Assembly (NCBI GenBank): GCA_037043015.1
Contig: CM073325.1
Location: 10,457,001-10,521,000, forward strand
Source of the DNA: Bryum argenteum
Taxonomy: Eukaryota > Streptophyta > Bryopsida > Bryales > Bryaceae
Length of the DNA stretch: 64,000 nucleotides
Reading direction: 5' to 3'
The position numbers were made by a program, and so were the translations under genes. The notes beneath the pieces were generated by a model. That model saw only the letters and a program-made list of their open reading frames with translations. It made no database searches and was not told the origin of the DNA. Positions 12,026 through 23,382 of the stretch are shown here, one piece after another. Within the stretch, counting starts at the first letter, position 1, and each line of letters starts with the position of its first letter.

Positions 12026-13320
12026 TCATTTAGAGTTGAGATTTAAATATCTCGAATTCATTTTCATTTGTGACACAATTCTTGAAAATGTGTCTTTCAG
12101 CTAAAGATAGGCTAGGACGTTTCATGGTTATGTTTGTTGAAATGAATACAAGTGGAATTCTTTGTTGGTAACATATAATTGAATTGTCTTTGTAAGTAGA
12201 TAGCAACTATTTGTGTTATGTTGATTGACAAACTACATCTTTGATAAAATTGATATAACAAAAACTTGGTGGAAAGTGGCATCAAAGACAAGGTCTTTAC
12301 ACAAAAATATGCAAACTATGAGGGGTCCATTACTTATGAGCTTGAAACTCTTTGCCTCTCGCAAATATTCCTCAACCCATGAATGGTTTGACGTATTGGT
12401 AGAGAAAAGAATTCATCCTCAAAAAAAAAGTATCATAAATAGAAATAAAGGCAAGGCTTTCAGATTTGCTATGAAGAAATCCCCAAGTGCAAGAAATTTT
12501 ATTTTCATCTCAAGAACACCCTTAAACAAATAAAAAAAGTCATGAGAGATATATTTGGTGTTGATAATGGTGAAAATTGCAAAAAAATTACAAAGGAAAA
12601 ATAGTCCGATAAAATGGAGCAAATTTTAATGTTATATCTTAGATTATTCTATTTAGTCCAAATCTTCACTTTTTTTTTGGTTGAAACTTCGTCAGAATTA
12701 CGAAAAGCACATTTTATAAAATTCCTAGACCCATCGTACCTTTCTACGCAGGTAAGTTTTCAACCTGCAAGTTTAGAGCAGCCTTGAAAAGTCTTGTTTC
12801 CTTTGAATCGCAACCGCAAGTTCACAACCTCCAGATCTGACGGACCCCCTTTTTCCTCTACGCCTCTCATTCACTGCTACAGCTCACGCACCGTAGATTC
12901 TCCAGCTGGACGTCTGACGGCAGGGCATTGACATCCACCCCCATGGACCCCAGAGTTACTCTCCCATGTTCTCGGAGGTTGCAACAACACCTTGCAAACT
13001 GATGGCCCGAGCACATGGGGCTGAAGGAGGGCTGAGCGAGGGCTCTTCCGCGAGCCTCCACCTGCTTTGAGCCCTCTCCGAGGCTGACGGAGAAACGCGC
13101 TACCAGCCTCAGCCAAGTCTCAGTCAAGTCGAGTGGCACCTGCGCGACTCTCTACCAACCTGCCCAAACCACAAAAGCCAGAAGTGGCCCCTTAACTACC
13201 CCTTAACTATACTTACCCTCACCCCTTTGACCCCACCTCTTCTCTCTTCTTTTCTTCATAATTGTCCCCATTCCTTTGTATTTTTCCCATCCCTTTGTGT
13301 TTTCCCCATCCCCTTACCTA
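12026..13320. other. Intergenic region between MITEs and plastid insertion
   Basis: This is AT-rich to about 12740, then GC-richer from roughly 12860 to 13180 with short overlapping frames on the minus strand that I do not recognise. No gene call is supported. Confidence 0.4.
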
Positions 13321-13324
13321 CCGA

Positions 13325-13985
13325 TTTTTCTTATGATTCGATCATTTCTATTAGATATTTATTAGCTATTCGAAGATTTATAAGAAATATTTTTCCTCCC
13401 TTCTTATCTAAATTTTCACTATTATTCAGTGACTTGAACCACTCTAAAGTAATATTTTTGTCATTTCATTCAATAAACTTTGATGCAATTTAAAAAAAAA
13501 ATAAAAGTATCAATAAATTTCTAAAACAGTAGAATAAATAAAAGAATCTCTAAATGATAAATTATTAATTTTTAACCATCTTTGTTGATTCTTTAATAAT
13601 TCAAAACGAGTTATATTTTCTAGTGGGTTTTCAATTAACCAACTCTGATATAAATATACAGGAGTAAATACTTGTGGGCGTTTTAATTGAACACCAATTT
13701 TTTCACTATGCTTAAAATTTTCAAAAATATTTTTTTCTATAAAAGGTAATTGATTCCACCAATTTATGGAAAAATCATTTATGGAATTTTGACCATACCC
13801 TCGATGAAAAAAAAATTGTTTAATCTTTTGACTTCAACTAGATTTTTCTTGTTTTCTTCTTGCTCCATGAGTAACATATAATCTTCTTAGCATTTCTTCA
13901 TCTATAACTAAGTTTTGACTTGAAAAACAACTTCGATCTCTCAATAATTTTTTTTATGCTTCAAAAAACTTATAGGGTTCTAATT
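13325..13985 (-). pseudogene. ycf2: Nuclear copy of plastid ycf2 3' end (NUPT)
   Basis: Reading the minus strand gives the C-terminal part of Ycf2: LLRDRSCFSSQNLVIDEEML, then RRLYVTHGARRKQEKS, KIKQFFFHRGYGQNSIND, WWNQLPFIEKNIFE, and LKNQQRWLKINNLS before an ending resembling LNEMTKILL. These match the conserved C-terminal landmarks of plastid Ycf2 (for example DRSCFSSQ..VIDE.MLRRLY and RQRWL). The frame is broken by several stops (after KSS, EIY and KILL) and enlarged A/T runs, so it is a decayed nuclear insertion and not a functional gene. The very high AT content fits a bryophyte-like plastome, but that is inference. Confidence 0.88.
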
Positions 13986-14208
13986 GGGTGCTGTAAACCT
14001 TAAACCACCTCCACCATGTTAATTTCTAATCCATTTGCATACACCCCTTACTTTCTTAAATGTAATTAATCTTAAGTAATTCGGGGAAACTAATCCCTTC
14101 ACCCTTGTGGTCCTAAGATTTTCACCATAATTTTTATATGACATGAATTACCTAGTAAAAAATTATAAAGATCATTCTCCCTCCCACATTCATATGGTCC
14201 TATTTAGC

Positions 14209-14211
<3 letters not shown>

Positions 14212-14276
<65 letters not shown>
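14212..14276. repeat. (TA)n microsatellite
   Basis: An uninterrupted run of about 30 AT dinucleotides. Confidence 0.97.
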
Positions 14277-14277
<1 letters not shown>

Positions 14278-14559
14278 TATGTATCCTCTTCCCATCATTT
14301 TCTTTGTTGTGATGAGCGACCTCGGAATCGTTTAGTAGATCTTATCCTCCGGTTAATTCAAGTTAAGTAAAAGTCTAAAGTAAAAGTATCTAAAATTACT
14401 GCCCTAACTGGGTATATATATATGAACCATATACGGGTTCTATATATTTTTTCACAACAATTTATTGCTTCCTCTTTCTTCTTGCTCACAACACGTTAAG
14501 TTATCAGCACGAGACTCTACCAGCCGAGAGTTTGATTTTAGTTTTATTGAACCCTTATT

Positions 14560-14720
14560 CAAATTAGGGGGGGCTGGGGGTAAAGGGGGTGGGGTAAGCG
14601 GCGGGTAAAGGGGGCTGAGGGTAAAAGGGGCTGGGGGTAAGCTGCGGGCGGGTAAACTGCGGGCGGGGGGGGGGGTGTAAATTGCAGGCGGGGGGGCTGT
14701 CCAGCAGCCAGCTGCCGGCC
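14560..14720 (+). promoter_or_regulatory. G-run island upstream of AsnRS
   Basis: The plus strand carries more than a dozen runs of three or more G, including one of about eleven, in repeated forms like GGGGGCTGGGGGTAAAGGGG. The island ends about 330 bp before the AsnRS start codon and lies on its sense strand. The pattern meets the usual G-quadruplex criterion (four close G3+ runs) several times over. A promoter or leader role is inference. Confidence 0.6.
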
Positions 14721-15051
14721 CCTGCCGCAGCAGCTGCCGCGAGGCAGGGCCAGGCTGAGCTCCTTTGCCGCATGTGCGGGGACCATGAAACCCTCAGCCC
14801 TAATTCCGTCCGCCATCCCCCGTTCGGGAGCTCCCGAGCGCAATTGCTGCTGCCTTCCCATTTTTCGCTCCCTGTAAGCCCAGCAACCCACTACCAATTC
14901 CCTTTGAATCTTCCAGTGTCTAGTAACTTGCTGCCCACTCTTGGTTCACATTTGATCAGTGCAGAAACTCATCTTGTTGCATTCGTACTTGCAAGTTTTG
15001 GGTTTACAGTGGAATTGAGGCAGATTTTTTGGTCTTTTTAGGTTTGCTGCG

Positions 15052-17161
15052 ATGGGGCTGACGGAGGTGAAGGAGGGCGAGGGAGCTCCAAGCGTGTCAG
15101 GGGAGCAAGAGATGGTGGCGAATTCGAAGTACAGTGGCCGCGTCTTCATCAAGAACATCCTCGGTCGTCCCGACGGCGGAGTGGGTCTCATTGGTCAAAA
15201 AGTAACAATCGGAGGCTGGGTGAAGACCGGTCGTGTGATGGGCAAGACCAACTCCGCGTTCGTAGAAGTGAACGACGGCTCCTGGATTGGCAATATGCAA
15301 GTCTTAGTGGACAAAAATGTGGCGGCTGAGAAGAATCTGACTCTAACAGGTACGAGCGTCGTGGTGGAGGGCGAGCTCGTGAAGCCTCCGGAAGACAAGA
15401 AGCAGAAAGTTGAGCTTATGGTCGAGAAAATCTTGCACGTCGGTAATGTGAACGCTGCGAAGTACCCGATTGCGAAGGGGAAGCTTTCCTTGGAGTCACT
15501 TCGGAGCCAATTGCATCTTCGGGCTCGCACTAACACGATTTCTTGCATTGCGAGAATCCGGCACGCGTTGGCTGTGGCCACACACACTTTCTTTGATAAG
15601 AATGGATTCATGTGGGTGCACACACCTATTATTACCACCAGTGACTGCGAGGGCGCAGGTGAGATGTTCCAGGTGACGACCTTGTTCAGTGAAGCAGAGA
15701 GAAATGATCGTGAGCTTGCTCTCCACCCTCCTCCCAGTTTGAGAGAGGTTGAAGCCGCCCAAGCTGCCGTAGAAAAGAATGCGGAGATTGTGAAAGAGCT
15801 CAAAGCACAGAAGAAAAGCAAGAAGGAGATTGAACCTGCCGTCCAGGTAGCATCTTAAACCCTAAACCCTAGCTCACTGATGACCTTTGAATTCTTGCAC
15901 CTCTTAACTATTCTCGCTTGCAGGCTTTGATGAAAGCTAAGGAGACCTGCGCTCAACTAGAGGCGCATGCCAGCATGAAGCCGGGGCTACCGAGGACAGA
16001 TGATGATCGAGTGGATTACAGCAAGGATTTTTTTGCCCGGCAGGCCTTTTTGACAGTGTCGGGCCAATTGCAAGTGGAGACATATGCCTGTGCATTGAGC
16101 AACGTATACACATTCGGGCCTACTTTCCGGGCGGAAAATTCACATACCACGAGACACTTGGCTGAATTCTGGATGATCGAGCCGGAGATTGCCTTCGCCG
16201 ACCTTGAGGATGACATGAACTGTGCGGAGGATTACGTGAGATTCATGTGCCAGTGGCTTCTGGACCATTGTTTGGAGGATATGAAATTCTTGTCGAGCAT
16301 GTACGACAAAAATGCTGTGGAGCGTCTACAGATGGTCGCCTCTACACCATTCGTGCGTATCACGTACACCGAAGCCATCGAGACTCTGGAGAAGGTAGTA
16401 ACTTGCTCTCACATTCGTATCATATATTCATACATATATTTCTTGGAACAGTTTTCTGACAGGAGTGGTCCTGCAACAGGTGACGGAGAAGAAGTTTGAC
16501 AACAAGGTGGAATGGGGAATCGATCTAGCCTCAGAGCATGAGAGGTTAGTGAATGAGACGATTGTTCTGCAGCATTTCACTCTGTGGTGTGGTAGCTAAC
16601 TTTTTTTCATTGTGCAGGTATTTGACGGAGGAGATCTACAAGAAGCCAGTGATTGTGTACAACTACCCGAAGGATATCAAGGCTTTCTACATGCGTCTGA
16701 ACGATGATGGAAAGACTGTTGCTGCGATGGATGTGCTTGTTCCGAAGGTTGGAACTCTTACACATCTGCTGATGACATTTTTACCCTCGAAAAATTCCTA
16801 AAAGTAAATACCTCTGGTGTGCAGGTTGGAGAGCTTGTAGGTGGAAGTCAGAGAGAAGAGCGACTAGACGTTCTCGAAAGGAGGTATGAGAACTTCGACC
16901 AACACCGTTTAGTAATTGTTCTTGAGATGATTTGTGCGTTGCCTGGTTTTTCTTACGATTGAGATTGGTCGCTGCAGGTTGAAGGAGATGAACTTACCAT
17001 TGGAGCCGTATGAATGGTACATTGATTTGAGGCGACACGGAACAGTGAAGCATGCAGGGTTCGGGCTTGGATTCGAGCGCATGATTTTGTTCGCGACGGG
17101 GTTGGAGAACATCAGAGATGTGATTCCGTTCCCGAGGTATCCAGGCAAAGCGGAGCTTTGA
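15052..17161 (+). CDS. NARS: Cytosolic asparaginyl-tRNA synthetase
   Basis: AsnRS (class IIb) charges tRNA-Asn in the cytosol. Six exons (15052-15846, 15924-16394, 16480-16544, 16618-16747, 16825-16883, 16978-17161) give 567 aa, as expected for plant SYNC proteins. The N-terminal OB-fold anticodon domain contains [14 protein letters not shown]. The catalytic domain has [22 protein letters not shown] (motif 1 region), [20 protein letters not shown] (motif 2, with the catalytic Arg) and [20 protein letters not shown] (motif 3, GFGLGFER), then [15 protein letters not shown] at the C terminus. A charged insertion (about residues 225-300: [20 protein letters not shown] onwards) sits in the catalytic domain, as in plant cytosolic AsnRS. 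There is no obvious organellar presequence. Intron 1 begins with a double telo-box (15857-15872). Confidence 0.97.
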
Positions 17162-18123
17162 GTAGAGTGAATATTGTTGTGGAAGCTCAGTGCTTCCCGG
17201 TGCATTGTACACACTGTTAGAGGAGGTTGACTGACTGACCTTGTATGCTTTGCCATCTGAGCATTGCATACTATTGATATTATTAATAGCATTGCATTAC
17301 TATTACTAGGGCGCTATGTACGAACAGAGGTGGCCATTGCCGCATGTGTGTACGAGAATTCATTCAAGGTTATACTTGGGTCTTTATACCTGTGGTCTTT
17401 TGGCTCTGATACAGATGTGATATATCGAAATGACCAGTATCGTACTGCAGTGTCTTTTGTACTTAGCTATCCGTTGACGTCCTGGGGAGGCCACCAGCAC
17501 TGGAAGGCAACCCTTGTATAATGGAGTACCCCGCGTCAAAGTTCTTGCACTCCAGAATGACCTTCTTTCTCACATCAAAATATGTCATTGAAAATCACTT
17601 GATACAGATGGTTTCGAATCCATGAATGTCTATCAACTCTTACTAAAATGCCACTGGAAAAACAACAACGCCGACTAGCAGGCAATGAGATGCAAGTTGT
17701 CAAGTGAGAACAAATCACGCGGTGCTGTAATTTTATCACGCGGTGCTGGAATTTCATCTTGATTCTCGACTTCCCTACATCTGCGCTCTTAATTCAGGGC
17801 ACGGAGTTTGTGTTGTTCGAGGATTGGGCTTCCCACACATTCACATGAGGACTCTCATAGGTTACAGCAAGTCAGGGAAGTGTAGATTCGCAGGTACGGG
17901 GTTTTAGATTTTGTTCTTGATTGGTTGGGCTCCGTGAGGAGCAGTCCAAAAAATGGGCTATGCCGGTGATTGTACCCAACGCACGGTATTCTTTAGTAAA
18001 AGGCGAAAGAAAAGTTCGCTCTGTGCTGAGCACCCGGCTGCGTGGGCAGGTGGTCCTACCCAGACGGTCTTATGCCAGGATTCTGTAGAAGAGCTACCAA
18101 ACGAGGCGGGATAAGTCGGTGGT
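17162..18123. other. AsnRS 3' flank and intergenic region
   Basis: The first few hundred bases probably hold the AsnRS 3' UTR. No recognisable gene follows. Confidence 0.4.
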
Positions 18124-18637
18124 TAAGGTGGAGGTACCCATACCCGAGAGGCCCCCCATGTTGAGCATATAGGCTTCCCGGATGTTGCACATGTCATGAC
18201 CCAATGTGGACAATTTTTTTTAATATTCGTAAACTGACTGACAGCGCAGGCTGTGAGCCACTCCTTGACTGACAGCGCAGGCTGTGAGCCACTCCTTGCT
18301 CGCATGAAGGTTACTGCTTAGTTCCCTTATTTCCAGTTACCAGGGAGTAATGTTAGCTGAAATTAATGATCTCCTATCACGGGTATTAGTAGACTGCGTT
18401 CGAGAATTGCTCTTCATGTTATCGGTTATTGGTGAAGCTATATGTTGGTTACGCATTTGGATCAACTTTTCACCTTAAAAATTTGTAGTAATTTCAATTT
18501 TGCAAAGAAAAAATTCCAAAAATGCTCATTCTTCATGAACCTTATTTCCCTTCCTTCGAAAAATTTCTCGTAGCTCGTAATCTTACTGGTACTGTGCCAA
18601 TCGCCTTAACTTGTCGGGTATGGGTACCTCCACCTTA
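18124..18637. mobile_element. Non-autonomous TIR element with TA target site, ~510 bp
   Basis: A 24-bp inverted repeat bounds the segment: TAAGGTGGAGGTACCCATAC (continuing CCGA) at 18124-18147 and its exact reverse complement at 18614-18637. Taking the outer TA on each side as target duplication leaves perfect 22-bp TIRs beginning AGGTGGAGG, consistent with a Tc1/mariner-class or Stowaway-like element. Inside is a perfect 31-bp direct duplication (18236-18266 and 18267-18297). There is no coding region. Confidence 0.75.
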
Positions 18638-18955
18638 TATAACTGGACATTCCGGGCATTCCGGGCACAGCAATCGGATTGCTGACCGTAGCAACCCAAA
18701 ACAATATAACGGTACCACAGGTGAATCAGCCAAATCAGCTTGATGCATGACGACAACACAGCGCATTCAATGCGCGTACCTGGAACCCACCAGAAGATAT
18801 TTTGTTATAAAAAGCCAAAGTCTTCACGCAATAAACGGGAATCAACATGGAGTAGAAGCAAACCGGCCGAAACTTCATTGAGAAAACATCGATTCTGAAC
18901 AAAGCTCATCGAAGCATTGTAGAGATGTTTACAATACAGCAGAAAACGATCCAAG

Positions 18956-21845
18956 TTAGAAGCTTACAAGGGCCAAGGGAGGTGGAACAAGAGTGTTGAG
19001 AGCTTTAGCGCCTAAACTGGCCTCATTGCCTAACATCGCCGATACAGCTCGATCAGCAGCTGCAACTCCCCTCAACGCTTCCACCCATCGTTGCTCTGCT
19101 ATCCTGTCACAAGTGATAATAATCACTAAGACTCGAGAGGTGATGAGTATCTCCACGTTCTTGAAGAAATAAAAGCGTAAGAGAAGGTAAACTCGATGGC
19201 TATGCTATCAAGGTGAAAACTCGATAACTAATCGCCCGGCAAAGCAAGTCTTCAGCCATTTCATAAGCCGTCTTAGCTTGTTCCAAGGTACCATTTTTGT
19301 CCGACACCATATTATCAGCCTGCTGTGTTGTGACTACTCCTAATTTGAATAATGTCGAACCCACCTGTCCAACACGAACACACCAAGTGAGGATATGGAT
19401 ACCATGTGAGGTGCTATAACAAGAGCTAACAGATTCATAGAAGGACTCCATTGATGGATCTGAGCTTGAATAACCAATACCTGGATATGTGTTGATGAGA
19501 GAGCCTTCTGTCGCACTCAAAGACATCTAGAAGCCACGTTCACAAATAAGTCAGCACGGCTGTAGTCATGTCTTAGACGATCCCGAACATACTAACATAC
19601 GGTCCTTTGTAGTAAACTCTACACAATAAACTCTAGACTACAAGACACTAAACAAACATGTTCAGATCGGAAGATACGAGGTGGATAAGAGACATAGTAA
19701 TAAACTGACACCTGAGCGAAGTCTTCAGAGTATGTAGAGCATTACACAAAGCATAGCTTAGAATAGGTCTCTTAAACAACATTTTGAACCCACTCACTCT
19801 AAGCGAACTTCAACAACTAAGGGTACGCTCTTTTCCATATCTCGACAGTGTAAGCAGATTGCGTACCTCTGCCAGGCGACTCAGACGTCGCAGGGCTTGT
19901 TGTGAATGGCCAGCTCCACCCTCCTGGAATCCACTGTATATGAGTATGAGACATGAATGTACAAAGCACTTCATGTAGTATGATTGCTCCAGCACCACCT
20001 TGCTCCCCACAAACTAGAAGCTCTGTCAATTCTAGCCAGACTCTTGTTCCATTCGTAATCAAAACAAGCTGTGAGGTGCAGACCTCAAGCATTCTGAGTG
20101 AATGACGAATAAGGTACTCTGCATCACTTGTCTTGCCCTGGAGCCGTAGTACCTACAGCCATCACTTCCAAACATAAGAGGTCATCATGTACTCGAAAAT
20201 CAAACTATCTCAGCAAGAAATTCGTTAAGATTTACATAAGGCATAAGGGGCTCACAAGGGACACACAAAAATACTCGTAATTGTCCTCTTTGCAAATACT
20301 TGGTAGTTGCTCAGCAATGCTACAACAAAGTAATAGGTCATACAAATCTCTGAGTGTTAAGTATAAAGATTTGAAAAAAGGCAGGAAAACGGAAACAAAT
20401 TGGTCACTGAAACGTAGAAAAATGTGGTGATAGCGACCTTTGCCAAATGGAACATCGTGTTGGCGTACTCTGGATGACTTGAACCGAGTTTCTGCTCCTT
20501 GAGCTGACAGCAACCACACAAGAATTCAACAAATAGATAAGCACAAACGCCCTTCTCAGAAAACAACAACAAAGCCCCCTCACAAGTCAGTTTATTGTGT
20601 GTATGGAATTTCTGAACAAGGTGACAAAATAACAGAAGAATCCATAAACCTCTACACCATAAAACGTGTGATTTGAGGGGATTTTAATGACGAGTGAAGT
20701 AGTGAATATGGCAGAACAAGGACAGCTTTGAAACAAAGAGCACCTTCAATGACCGCTGTAGTTGATAGGATTTCGTCGAATCATGTTCCAAAACCCAAAC
20801 CGCCACCACTGTCAAATAAAGAAAGACGGCTCCACTGTCTAAAGGCTTTGCGAACTTATCAGATAGTCAGCAAGGTATCAGTCCATTTAGCTCTGAAAAC
20901 CTACGTGCGTTCTTTTAGACAGTATCTACAAAGCCTGAAAATGCAATGTCCCAACATAGCTCATGCCTTATGGGATGTTCTAAACTAAAACCTACAAGTT
21001 ATCTTCACATTCCGCATTACTGCTTCATGCTGATATTGGACATACATGAATGAGAAGTTCTGACTACATATACTTATAAGTGAGCAGCTTACCTCATAGC
21101 AAACAAGAGCCTCTTCATATTTATGTTGCTGCAAGTATGTGCCAACAGGATTGTGCAACGCAAAGCCGACACTGTCAGAAATACACCAATGCAGGTTCAC
21201 CCATGTTGTCAACATCTCACCAGCCTTTCGCAACGCACACAAATTCCAACTGCCTGAAGAAACTACTGTAACAGTACGAACTGAAAACACCATTTAGGAA
21301 GCCACCAGCGTATCTTTCATGCAAAGGACCCAAAGCTTGCTCAAGCCTCTGAACGGACTCTATAAAAAGAGGCTCCGCCTTGGCATACTCTCTTCTCATG
21401 CGGTAAAGCTCAGACTGATGTACCATTGAACGATCTAATTTAGAAGTTTACTCCAGCTACATGTACATAAAACGAAGGCTGCTGTATTGAAGGAGATAAG
21501 ATTACAAGTGAATGCTAATAAGCAAGCTCGATCTATTATAGTCCATTCTGACTGAGCAAAATAAAACACACAAGTCTTTTGAGATTAGACTGTCGTTGCT
21601 ATTGACCTTAATGTATCTTGCAAAATGTGCTCAAATCTCATACCAACTTACTACAGCTGGAGGCGACATGAGGATCTCGCTCTCCAAAGCCTTGCTTGGC
21701 TTCTTCCAATCCACAATCCGAAGTACTTCTCAGCTTCGTCGAGACGACCCTCCAAAAGAAGCCACAAAATAAGTCCCAAGCCTCGTTCATGGTGCTTATA
21801 CAACCGCAAATTAGATACAATACAATGACTGAAGGTCAATAACAC
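18956..21845 (-). pseudogene. Decayed TPR / kinesin-light-chain-like gene
   Basis: Several minus-strand exons spell a tetratricopeptide protein like plant kinesin-light-chain-related TPR proteins: LEGRLDEAEKYF and LEEAKQGFGERDPHVASSC (~21780-21660), SELYRMRREYAKAEPLFIES (~21410), LQQHKYEEALVCYE (~21110), KLGSSHPEYANTMFHLAK (~20470), LRLQGKTSDAEYLIRHSLRM (~20120), GGAGHSQQALRRLSRLAE (~19890), VGSTLFKLGVVTTQQADNMV (~19370) and IAEQRWVEALRG (~19110). Intron positions are retained, so it is not a processed copy. The lesions are clear: a frameshift near 21725; an exon end at 21314 where the expected GT donor reads AT; an in-frame TGA at 19517-19519; and another lost donor near 19227 (TT instead of GT). 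The 5' end was not located. It should not yield the full protein. Confidence 0.82.
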
Positions 21846-23382
21846 ACGATAGGTCTCTTTGTCAGAACAAGCAACAAAACTTCGAAACCTCGCTCTGTAA
21901 CGAGGGCGATACTCATGATATGCATCGTAGAAAGTGAGAGGCTCTGACTTGAGTAAAGAGGTCTCGGCCCATATCTGTATAGATACGCCATCTTGCAGTA
22001 TGTGAGTTGGTGGTAATCTCGCCGGATTCTGGTGACCGCAGACTAGCTTCCACGAGTTAAACCTCTAGCTGCACACTCTCCGCATGTGACGGCCGTGCAC
22101 TTACTTCCTCAGCCAAACTGGTGTGCATGCCACCTTACGCAAAAACTCCTGCGACCATCATCTCACCAATTTCATATCTAAGGTAGAGGCTTCGAAAACC
22201 ATCCAGGACCTGATCTCGTCTTCCATTCTGAACTATTAAATTACACTTGGTCTTCAATGAACGAGTGATATAAGCAAAGACCTGTATAACAACTCATCTT
22301 TTAAGTAATCCACTATAATTGAGAACTACACTCTAGACTGCATCCATGGGAATCGAATTTCGTTCTCAACAAATTGAACTTTCGCAATCCAAAAACCTCA
22401 GGAAGACTCCACATATCACAGGTTTCTCAAACCAGAAACTCAGCATAAATTTTAAAACTGCTCGATGAAAGAGAAATTGGAGATAGGCAATCATACAGTG
22501 CGCAATTCTAGCATACCTGTGATCAAGTAGACACAGAGCCTGCCAAGAGGTGACTGATTTAAGGTCGAAACTTCAGCCACATCGACAATCCAATCCCTGC
22601 ACATTTGATTGTCCTTTCACACAATTAGACCTTACCTGGAACCCTAACAAATGTAATGCTAAGATCAGAGTCCGTATTCTACGCGTCGAAGTATTCAACA
22701 TCCTAATTGAAACTGGCTATGGAGAAATCAAAAGAAAACATTGCATTTGTGGCAGAATTCGTCGATCAAAATTCTGGAGCTCTCAAACAAGAGCTTGATT
22801 GAAGGACTGCACCTGGCTGAGGGTGCTGCGACGGAATTTATCGGGAGCCTTACAGTGCTGCGGCAAGGCGGTGTCCCTAAAGGCTTAACATGAGTGACAA
22901 TCATCAGGCTTACATAGCGGAAACAGGAAAGTTGTTAACAGATAATTCACATGAAGAGAGGCCTTCTCTTGAGCCTCTTATGCCCTAACTTCCGTTGAGT
23001 ACCTACTCAAGGTGCGTGTGGGGGTGGAGCTGTATGAGAGTGATCCAACCAACAAATACAAATTCAAATACAATCGTAACAAGCAGTTCTGCTCAAGCTC
23101 GAGCTACGGGCATCGCAGTAAATCTGGTGCATAACAGTTGGGACTTCACAAGATTGTTGCATCTCGAGAGACCAAATACTCCAGATTTTATATTATACAC
23201 TTCACGTGCTTCTTTCTAGAATCTACAAGGCATTAGACAACCATTTTCAACCACTTTCAAAATTTCAACCTGTTAAGTTGCTGTAAGGGGAAGGTGAGGG
23301 GTAAGAGACCTAAGGTCGAAGAAGGTAGACAATATGCAGCAAACCTAAAACAGAATCAGCGAGCTATAACTAAGGTGCCAAC
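21846..23382. other. Gap between the two pseudogenes
   Basis: This probably includes the unlocated 5' end of the TPR pseudogene and degraded intron sequence of the cofactor D copy. No exon is recognisable. Confidence 0.4.

Noticed and set aside
12867..13139. GC-rich minus-strand ORFs near 13 kb
   Set aside because: Two overlapping frames of similar length with no recognisable protein.
14559..14897. Pro-rich minus-strand ORF in the G-run island
   Set aside because: Simple consequence of C-run translation; no homology.
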